DNA of 64,000 nucleotides from JADJVL01 sp046331545 (GTDB lineage Bacteria > Acidobacteriota > Holophagae > Holophagales > Holophagaceae). The notes under the pieces are model-generated. The model saw only the letters and a program-made list of their open reading frames with translations, did no database searches and was not told the origin of the DNA. The stretch lies in assembly GCA_046331545.1 (NCBI GenBank), contig JAXLQR010000002.1, positions 2,294,001-2,358,000 of the forward strand, given 5' to 3'. Position numbers and translations under genes: made by a program. This document shows, piece by piece, positions 57,596-64,000 of the stretch; position 1 is the stretch's first letter, and each line of letters begins with the position of its first letter.

Positions 57596-58084
57596 ATGCG
57601 ATCTAAAACTTTCTCCTCCGCCCGCCCCCAGGTAGTCGACGAAGTCATGCAGAACCTTCGACGGATCGTGAAGGCGCTGCAGGAGTACTCCAGCTCGGTG
57701 GAGAAGCAATTCGGCCTCACCGGACCTCAGCTTTGGGCCCTCTGGGAATTGAACCGCCGCGGGCCGATGTCCCTGAAAGGGCTCGCGGAGCGAATGCACT
57801 TGGACCCCAGCACCGTGACGGGTGTCGTGGAGCGCCTGCATCGGAAGGGCCTGGTTTCCCGCGAGGCCGATGCCGAGGACCGGCGCCGAGTTGTCCTGGG
57901 CCTCACGGAGGAGGGCCGAAAGACCGTGAGAACAGCTCCGCACCCAGCGCAGGGCCAGCTCCTTCACGCCCTCTCGGTCATGGATGCAGACCAGGTCGAG
58001 CAACTGAACAAGACCCTCCAACTGCTCGCCTCGGTGATGGAGGCCGACAAGCTGGAGGTCCGGTTTTTTTTCTCGGAGGAGTAG
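57596..58084 (+). CDS. MarR-family transcriptional regulator
   Basis: 162 aa winged-helix repressor. Recognition region LAERMHLDPSTVTGVVERLH followed by the wing EADAEDRRRVVLGLTEEGR. Three bases separate it from the phosphatase gene, so it is the first gene of the rightward operon. It is placed to sense salt, a solute or another small molecule and control both arms, but the ligand is unknown. Start could also be the GTG at 57581. Confidence 0.92.
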   Translation: MRSKTFSSARPQVVDEVMQNLRRIVKALQEYSSSVEKQFGLTGPQLWALWELNRRGPMSLKGLAERMHLDPSTVTGVVERLHRKGLVSREADAEDRRRVVLGLTEEGRKTVRTAPHPAQGQLLHALSVMDADQVEQLNKTLQLLASVMEADKLEVRFFFSEE

Positions 58085-58086
58085 CC

Positions 58087-58857
58087 ATGCGTGAATTCCA
58101 TTTGGTCAGCGACCTGGATGGCACCTGGATCCCGGAACGGGGACGCCAGTCGGATTTGCGGAGGCTGGAGGCGAGCGTTCAACGCCAGAAGGGTACCGTG
58201 CTCACCTTCGCCACGGGACGCACCTTCACATCGGCCATGCAGCTGATCCAGAAATGGCAATTGATGGAACCGGACCACCTGATCACGGACGTGGGCTGCG
58301 CCCTCTGGCACCGGTGGGGGAAGGGGATTTACGAAGAGGACGCCGTGTACGCCTCTATGGTCTCTGCCCGTTGGGCCGGGGACAACGCAGAGCGGCTCCT
58401 TGGATTCTGGCTGCCGAAGTCAGTTCGGCGCCAGTTTGGCGTGGCCGCCACCCGGCGGCTGGCTCTTCAACCGGCACCGAACGTCCCGATGAAAAAGGCC
58501 GAGAAGGATCTCCGTGATTCGATGCGTGCATGTGGCATGCGCGCGGATGTCCTCGCTTCCCAGGGCCGATTCCTGGACGTGCTCCCGCGGGGCGTCGACA
58601 AGGGGTTCGCCGTCTCCTACCTCCAGTCCACCTTTCATCTCCCGCGGCCCTTGGTCTGCTGTGGAGATTCGGCCAATGACGTCGGCATGCTGAAGTACGC
58701 GGATTACACCGTCCTCATGGGGGACGGTTTCATCGGCTTCGACGCTCCGGGTCTGCCGCGGTCGCGGACCTACCGGACGCCCTCAGGGGGCCCCGAAGCC
58801 ATTCAGTCGGCTCTGCTGTCCTTCGGGCTCCTGGAGGAGGTCGGCCGTGACCATTGA
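58087..58857 (+). CDS. HAD-IIB sugar-phosphate phosphatase (SPP/TPP-like)
   Basis: 256 aa. Motif I SDLDGTW (nucleophile Asp9, acid/base Asp11), TFATGRTF, and motif IV CCGDSANDVGML. Belongs to the sucrose-/trehalose-/glucosylglycerol-phosphate phosphatase branch. Overlap with the GT20 gene (11 bases) points to acting on that enzyme's product. In my memory, the bifunctional GgpPS of some proteobacteria has the same order (HAD then GT20) in one chain. Confidence 0.88.
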   Translation: MREFHLVSDLDGTWIPERGRQSDLRRLEASVQRQKGTVLTFATGRTFTSAMQLIQKWQLMEPDHLITDVGCALWHRWGKGIYEEDAVYASMVSARWAGDNAERLLGFWLPKSVRRQFGVAATRRLALQPAPNVPMKKAEKDLRDSMRACGMRADVLASQGRFLDVLPRGVDKGFAVSYLQSTFHLPRPLVCCGDSANDVGMLKYADYTVLMGDGFIGFDAPGLPRSRTYRTPSGGPEAIQSALLSFGLLEEVGRDH

Positions 58858-60307
58858 GCTGATCACTCGCTCCAGAGAACCCGCCGAATTGATCATTGCA
58901 TCCCATCGGGGGCCGTACCGGAGGGAGGACTCCGGTACGTGGGTGCGGCGCATCAATGGCGTCTTCGCAGCCATGGAACCGTTGCTTCGGGGCGGCGGAG
59001 GGACGTGGGTGTGCTGGGGACCTGGTGATGGGACTCGCGCCCTGGAGCGCCACCGGGAAGTCCTGGTGGATGGAAGCCCGGCGTTCCGGGTCCACGAGGT
59101 GCTCCTCACGGATGAAGAGGCACGGGACTACTACGAAGGATTCACGACTGAGGCCCTCTGGCCCATCCTCTTCTGCTTCCCGAGTCGGTTGCAGTTTTCG
59201 CCGGGGCTTTGGGAGACCTACCGCCGGGTCAACGAGCGCTTCGCGCAAGCCATCGCCCGGCTGGCCGCTCCACACGCCCTGGTTTGGGTACAGGACTTCC
59301 ACCTGATGCTCCTTCCGGATCTGCTGAGAAAGCTACGCCCCGACCTGCGGCTGGGTTTCTTCCTTCATACCGCCTTCCCTCCGGCGGACGTGTTCGGGAT
59401 CCTTCCCTGGCGCGAAGCGCTGCTCGAGGGGATTCTTGGCAGCGACGTGGTCGGCTTCCACATTCCTCTCTATGCGGCCAATTTCGCCCAGTGCTGCGAG
59501 CGGTACCTGGATGCCCGACCGCTATGGGAGGAAACACCGAGCGGTGGCCAACCCCTCGCGCCAAGCCGGACCTGTCCAGCTCTGGCGAATGGGAGCAGAG
59601 TCATCCGCCTCGTGGCCCTGGGGGTTGGCGCCAGCCGGGAAGAGCTGGACCGCTTCACCGAGCAGCCTGGTCCCCGTGCCTACGCGAAGAGCCTGAAGGA
59701 AAGGATGGGGGTGGAGCACCTCCTGCTTTCAGCCGAGCGCCTCGACTATGTGAAAGGCCCCATCGAGAGGATCCGAGCCATGGAAGTCCTCTTCGACCGG
59801 CACCCGGAATGGACAGGAAGGGTCACGCTGCTCCAGGTCGCGGTGCCCTCCCGGGAGGGCATCGACGCCTTCGAAAGGTTGAAGGACAGCCTTTACGTGG
59901 AAGTGGGTCGGCTCAACAGCCGCCTCGGCACGCCGACCTGGCGTCCCGTCGTCAATCTTGAAAGGGCCCTTCCGTTGGAGGATCTGGTCGGCCTCTACCT
60001 GGCGTCGGACCTTTGTCTGGTCACGCCGCTGCGAGATGGGATGAATCTGGTGGCCAAGGAGTATGTGCTGTGCCGCCGGAACGGTGCGGTGGTCCTCTCG
60101 GAATTCGCTGGGGCGGCGACGGACCTGCCCGGAGCGGTCATCGTCAATCCCTTCTCCGCCGAGAGCGTGGCCGAGGGGGTCCACGAGGCACTCACGCTTC
60201 GACCCGCGGAACGAAGACGGCGATTCAACTCCATGCGCCGCGCAAGTTCGGAGAAGGACCTCCAGTGGTGGAGACGGGAGTTCATGAAGCAGCTCGAGCA
60301 GGGCTAG
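58847..60307 (+). CDS. GT20 glycosyl-phosphate synthase (OtsA or GgpS type)
   Basis: 486 aa. Transfers glucose from a nucleotide sugar to a sugar phosphate or glycerol-3-phosphate. Catalytic features: SHRGPY (19-24), NG (37-38), WVQDFHL (147-153), ERLDYVKG (297-304, the Arg/Lys pair), and TPLRDGMNLVAKEY (393-406). The SHRGPY start and DYVKG (not DYSKG) resemble glucosylglycerol-phosphate synthases; the LPWREALLEG-GSDVVGFH segment also fits actinobacterial OtsA. So product is trehalose-6-phosphate or glucosylglycerol-phosphate. GTG start, GGAGGAGG upstream. Confidence 0.88.
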   Translation: MTIELITRSREPAELIIASHRGPYRREDSGTWVRRINGVFAAMEPLLRGGGGTWVCWGPGDGTRALERHREVLVDGSPAFRVHEVLLTDEEARDYYEGFTTEALWPILFCFPSRLQFSPGLWETYRRVNERFAQAIARLAAPHALVWVQDFHLMLLPDLLRKLRPDLRLGFFLHTAFPPADVFGILPWREALLEGILGSDVVGFHIPLYAANFAQCCERYLDARPLWEETPSGGQPLAPSRTCPALANGSRVIRLVALGVGASREELDRFTEQPGPRAYAKSLKERMGVEHLLLSAERLDYVKGPIERIRAMEVLFDRHPEWTGRVTLLQVAVPSREGIDAFERLKDSLYVEVGRLNSRLGTPTWRPVVNLERALPLEDLVGLYLASDLCLVTPLRDGMNLVAKEYVLCRRNGAVVLSEFAGAATDLPGAVIVNPFSAESVAEGVHEALTLRPAERRRRFNSMRRASSEKDLQWWRREFMKQLEQG

Positions 60308-60545
60308 GAGGATCGGACTCAAAGAGGCCGCGACACACCGGCGTTGAATGGAGAAGGAGGGCCGTTCGTGTTTGCCTGCAAGCTCCCAGCGGAAGCCCCG
60401 GCCGTCGCACGACGAAGCATTCCCGAGGCTTTTGCCGCGATCTCGCACGGCTACCTCAGGGACCCGTCCCTACGCCCCACGTAAAGCGCGGCTGGGGATT
60501 TTCACCTGCGGCTCACGCCGCAACCCGGCCCGGAAAGGAGGCTCC
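60308..60545 (+). other. 238-bp gap between the GT20 and GNAT genes
   Basis: No gene seen. A short hairpin TGCGGC-TCAC-GCCGCA (60507-60522) sits 23 bases before the GNAT start and could attenuate or mark an mRNA end. The AAAGGAGG ribosome site of the next gene follows. Confidence 0.5.
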
Positions 60546-61226
60546 ATGTACCTGATCAATCCATATGCACAGTGGCCCCTTCCTGCTCAAGCGATGCCCA
60601 TCGAGGTCCGTGTTCGCCGGGAAGCCGATGTGCAGGGCATCCGTGCGGTGATGCAGCGGGCCTACCCGCCTCCACATGGCCCAGAGGCGGTCTGGGCGGA
60701 GAGCACCCTGTTGGCCCACCTGGAAATGTTCCCGGAAGGCCAGTTAGTGGCCATCAGTGGACTCGGTGAGCTGGTCGGCAGCGCCACCAGCCTTCGCACC
60801 AGCGCGCGGATGGCGATGACCGGACACACCTGGACAGGGATCACCGGGAGGGGCCTGCTCTCCACCCATGACCCGGAGGGGGACGTGCTTTATGGCGTCA
60901 ACGTCGTCGTCGATCCAGCCCACCAGGGGAGAGGCATCGCTCGCAAGTTGTATGACGCACGCCACGACCTCGCTCGACGGCTGGGGTGCAAGTGGATCGC
61001 GGCCGGCGCCCGAATCCCGGGATACCACCGCCTGGCGGACGAGATGTCTCCGGAAGACTACGTGGGCCGCGTGGTTCAGGGCACCCTCTTCGATCCGACC
61101 CTCAGCAAGCAGTTGAAGATGGGGTTTCGCGTGTGGCGGATCCTGCGGGACTACAACCCCGATCCTGAAACCCGGGGTCACGCGGCCCTGATCCTCTGCC
61201 CCGTGGAGGGCCACCATGCGCTTTAA
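60546..61226 (+). CDS. GNAT-family N-acetyltransferase
   Basis: 226 aa. Acetyl-CoA loop VVVDPAHQGRGIARKLYDAR (Q/RxxGxG/A type). After it comes a cluster GYHRLADEMSPEDYVGRVVQ typical of the YhcX-like GNAT half. It overlaps the following amidohydrolase by 11 bases. In several bacteria I recall the two domains as one protein (B. subtilis YhcX type); here they are two genes. Substrate unknown; an amino-acid or polyamine derivative is a guess. Confidence 0.88.
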   Translation: MYLINPYAQWPLPAQAMPIEVRVRREADVQGIRAVMQRAYPPPHGPEAVWAESTLLAHLEMFPEGQLVAISGLGELVGSATSLRTSARMAMTGHTWTGITGRGLLSTHDPEGDVLYGVNVVVDPAHQGRGIARKLYDARHDLARRLGCKWIAAGARIPGYHRLADEMSPEDYVGRVVQGTLFDPTLSKQLKMGFRVWRILRDYNPDPETRGHAALILCPVEGHHAL

Positions 61227-62175
61227 AGCGCCTACGCCCATCATGTCCAGGCCAGTGCGGATCTGCTCGATCCAGTACGCACTCCGGCCCGTCCAAGATT
61301 TCCAAGCTTTCGCCCGGCAGGTCGAAAAGTTTGTGGACATGGGGGACGACTACGATGCCGACGTAATCCTGTTTCCCGAACTCCTGTCTGTCCAGCTCAT
61401 CACCTGCCTGGACCGGCCTGCCGTTTCCGATCACCCCCGCCTCATGCGCCAGATCGGCGAGCAGTTCACGGAGGCGTTCGATCACCTGTTCGACCACCTT
61501 GCACGGACGTACGACCGGATCCTGATCGCAGGGACCCATCCGCGCTGGATCGACGGGAAATTCTGCAATGTGGCCTCCATCTTCGTGCCGCGGCATGAGC
61601 CCATCCACCAGCCCAAGCTCCACCTGACCCGCACGGAGCGGGATGAATGGCGCTTCGAGCCTGGGAACGATCTGGTCGTGGTGGAAACTTATTTCGGGCG
61701 CTTCGGAGTCTCCATTTGTTACGACATCCAGTTCCCCGAGATCGCTCGCGTGCAGGTCGCGCACGGCATGCAGCTCCTGCTGGTCCCCTATCTCACGGAT
61801 GACCGGCGAGGCCACCGGCGGGTGACCACCTGCGCGCAGGCCCGGGGGGTCGAGAACCAGATCTATGTCGCCACCGCGGGGATGGTCGGTAGCCTTCCCC
61901 TGGTCACGGACCTGACGGCCCAGTACGCCCAGAGCGGAATCTACACCCCATCGGACTTCTCCTTCCCCGTGGATGGCCTGGCTGCGGAGGCGACACCCAA
62001 CACCGAGATGGGCGTGGTGGCGGACCTGGACTTGGCCCTGCTGGACCGGGCCCGATCCAATGGGTCGGTCCTGAACTTCAAAGATGCAGGACGGGATACC
62101 CTGCATACGCTATTCGACGGGAACGTCACCCTGTATGAGCGGCCCTGGATTGAGGCGGGCTCCCCCGGAGCTTGA
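61216..62175 (+). CDS. Nitrilase-superfamily carbon-nitrogen hydrolase
   Basis: 319 aa. Catalytic triad visible: Glu55 (LFPELLS), Lys134 (QPKLHLT) and Cys168 (SICYDIQFPE). Cleaves an amide or nitrile; specific substrate unknown. Translation-coupled to the acetyltransferase (11-base overlap, GGAGG before ATG 61216; ATG 61243 also possible). It may release or make a small N-acylated solute. Confidence 0.92.
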   Translation: MRFKAPTPIMSRPVRICSIQYALRPVQDFQAFARQVEKFVDMGDDYDADVILFPELLSVQLITCLDRPAVSDHPRLMRQIGEQFTEAFDHLFDHLARTYDRILIAGTHPRWIDGKFCNVASIFVPRHEPIHQPKLHLTRTERDEWRFEPGNDLVVVETYFGRFGVSICYDIQFPEIARVQVAHGMQLLLVPYLTDDRRGHRRVTTCAQARGVENQIYVATAGMVGSLPLVTDLTAQYAQSGIYTPSDFSFPVDGLAAEATPNTEMGVVADLDLALLDRARSNGSVLNFKDAGRDTLHTLFDGNVTLYERPWIEAGSPGA

Positions 62176-62353
62176 GCTGCGCCCGAGCCTTGGATTGGAC
62201 TCCCGCCGGTCCCTGTGCAAAGGCAGCCTAGAAGGGATCAGCAACCCACGGCAGACCAAGGCTAAAACCCCCGCTGGACTGATCTTCGGAGGGGTGTTGG
62301 ATGCATGATGATCCCAAGACTGGCCTGCTATCGCATGGAGGGACGCCTTGAGT

Positions 62354-64000
62354 ATGCGAAGGAAGTTGGAATTTCATGTTGCTTCCCCGTGGGTGGCCTT
62401 CCTCGGCCAGCTATTGATGAGCGTGTGGGCGCCCTCCCGGAGCCTTGCGATTCTGCTCCTGCTTTGGATCCCAAACCGACCTTGCCTCGCCGCCCAAGCA
62501 TCCAGCCCGGTGCCTCAAACGGGTGCGGCAGTGAAGTTCCATGGAGAGACGATCTTCATCATCCAGGCACGCGTGGGAGCTTTCACTCCGGAAGGCAGGG
62601 CTGCCGCGATCGCCGCCCGCCTGGAACAACTGGAGGGGAATCCCTTCAAGCCCGTTCCGGAGATCGGGATCTCCGACGATGGGACGAGCGCCCTCGCGAT
62701 GGCCGGAGACCTGATTTTGTTCTCGGTGACGGAGGAGGATGCGCGATTGGCCTCCACGGATCGGCTCAGCCTGGCTAGGGCCCGGGCGGATGCGGTCCGA
62801 CAGTCGCTGACAAGCCATCGATTCCAGACTCGTTTCCGGACCATCTGGACGTCGGCGCTCTGGACACTGCTGGCCACGGGACTCGCATGGGCAGGTTTCC
62901 GGCTGCTCAAATTGGCATTCCAGCGGGTTCGGCGTGGGGCTGAGAAGGCGATTCCCAACAGGATCGGAGCGATACGCATCCAGCGAATGGAACTGCTGAG
63001 CGCTGGACAGTCCCAAGCGGTGGTCCTGAAGGGTCTGGGTGTCTTGAGGTCCCTGGCCTACCTCGCTTTCGGGTATTTCTATCTCAGCGTCCTCTTCAGT
63101 CTTTTTCCCGCAACTCGGGGCCTCGCGTCCAAGCTCATGGACCTGGGTGTCACGCCCGTCGTCTCCTTCGGCAGGGCCATCACGGCTTTCATCCCGAACC
63201 TGTTCTTCCTGGCCCTGATCGCCCTGGTCACGCACTGGGTGCTCAAGTTCCTGCGGCTCGTGTTCGACGGGATCCAAGCCGGTAAGCTCGTGCTCAAGGC
63301 CTTCCACGCCGAGTGGGCTGATCCGACGCAGAAGCTGGCGCGCATCCTCATCCTGGCCTTCGCGCTCGTCCTGGCCTTCCCGTACCTCCCTGGTTCAGGC
63401 TCGGAGGCCTTCAAGGGGGTCTCCCTTTTCCTGGGTGTCCTGTTCAGCCTCGGATCCTCCGGTGCGATGACCAACTTGGTGGCTGGCGTCCTGCTCACCT
63501 ACATGCGCCCCTTCAAGATCGGAGACAGGGTCCAGATCGGGGAGACGGTGGGCGACGTCCTGGAGCGCACTGCCCTCGTGACGCGGATTCTCACCATCAA
63601 GAACGTGGAAGTCAGCATCCCCAACAGCACGGTCCTGACGGATAGGGTTCTGAACTTCAGTTCACAGGCACGCCACGAAGGTCTGATCCTCCACACGACG
63701 GTCACCATCGGCTATGACGCGCCCTGGCGAACCGTGCATGAGTTGCTCATCAAGGCCGCACAGGACACCGAGGGGATCCTCAAGAACCCCGCACCCTTCG
63801 TGCTCCAAACCAGCCTGGACGACTTCTACGTCTCGTACCAGGTCAACTGCTACACGGACCAGCCCAACCGGATGGCCACGATCTACGCGGATCTTCACGC
63901 CAACATCCAGGACCAGTTCAACGCAGGGGGCGTGGAGATCATGAGCCCCCATTACCGGGCAGCACGGGACGGGAATGCTCCAGCCATGCCGGCCGGGCAG
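62354..64000 (+). CDS. MscS-family mechanosensitive channel (3' truncated)
   Basis: At least 549 codons, cut by the window end. N-terminal signal/hydrophobic region (1-50), a periplasmic region of about 100 residues (about 60-150), several helices, and the pore/beta core SSGAMTNLVAGVLLTYMRPF, followed by DRVQIGETVGDVLERTALVT and the IPNSTVL segment. It opens under hypo-osmotic stress to release solutes. ATG 62354 follows GGAGGGA; TTG 62348 is possible. The frame has no stop before base 64000. Confidence 0.93.
   Translation, partial: MRRKLEFHVASPWVAFLGQLLMSVWAPSRSLAILLLLWIPNRPCLAAQASSPVPQTGAAVKFHGETIFIIQARVGAFTPEGRAAAIAARLEQLEGNPFKPVPEIGISDDGTSALAMAGDLILFSVTEEDARLASTDRLSLARARADAVRQSLTSHRFQTRFRTIWTSALWTLLATGLAWAGFRLLKLAFQRVRRGAEKAIPNRIGAIRIQRMELLSAGQSQAVVLKGLGVLRSLAYLAFGYFYLSVLFSLFPATRGLASKLMDLGVTPVVSFGRAITAFIPNLFFLALIALVTHWVLKFLRLVFDGIQAGKLVLKAFHAEWADPTQKLARILILAFALVLAFPYLPGSGSEAFKGVSLFLGVLFSLGSSGAMTNLVAGVLLTYMRPFKIGDRVQIGETVGDVLERTALVTRILTIKNVEVSIPNSTVLTDRVLNFSSQARHEGLILHTTVTIGYDAPWRTVHELLIKAAQDTEGILKNPAPFVLQTSLDDFYVSYQVNCYTDQPNRMATIYADLHANIQDQFNAGGVEIMSPHYRAARDGNAPAMPAGQ

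Overview
The window comes from a high-GC, Gram-negative bacterium. It carries lipoproteins with lipobox signals, a heptose-activation enzyme for LPS, a LysM/M23 peptidase, a type II secretion pseudopilin and a fatty-acid desaturase. Gene content and protein style (large Ig-like and kelch lipoproteins, zinc-type S14/S4/L36, GTG starts on rpsL and fusA) suggest an Acidobacteriota of the Holophagae/Geothrix type. That placement is inference from memory, not from a search.

Layout. 1-5.5 kb: the 3' part of rpoC, then pnp. 5.7-11.1 kb: a giant minus-strand surface lipoprotein (about 1,798 aa) behind a candidate sigma-54 promoter. 11.3-12.2 kb: two adjacent genes, an rfaE2-like adenylyltransferase and an FmdB-type zinc ribbon, each interrupted by a single-base frameshift. 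12.4-30.4 kb: the str, S10, spc and alpha ribosomal operons in classical order (rpsL-rpsG-fusA / rpsJ to rplQ, with secY, adk, infA and rpoA). tuf is absent after fusA, map is absent between adk and infA, and rpoC is separated from rpsL by about 9 kb.

30.5-54.3 kb is mixed metabolism and envelope: an MHS-family transporter with an extra soluble insert; a metallophosphoesterase / Ser-Thr kinase-UspA fusion / DUF3810 metalloprotease-like operon; purine nucleoside phosphorylase; lipoproteins; a LysM-M23 peptidase; a DAACS symporter / HAD phosphatase / moaC operon; an Ig-kelch lipoprotein; a desaturase; dihydrolipoyl dehydrogenase; hflX; an orphan pseudopilin; a DinB-like protein; and 4-hydroxyphenylpyruvate dioxygenase.

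54.4-64.0 kb is the most interesting stretch and looks like an osmotic/ionic stress island, with visibly more A/T in third codon positions than the ribosomal region. Two CLC-family channel/antiporter genes run left. A MarR regulator runs right, followed by a HAD phosphatase, a GT20 glycosyl-phosphate synthase (trehalose- or glucosylglycerol-phosphate synthase-like), a GNAT acetyltransferase, a nitrilase-superfamily amidohydrolase and a MscS-type mechanosensitive channel cut by the window end. A GTTTG-N4-CAAAC palindrome lies inside the divergent MarR/CLC promoter region. I read the set as a MarR-controlled unit that makes a compatible solute and moves ions or releases solutes. This is a hypothesis from gene content and arrangement.
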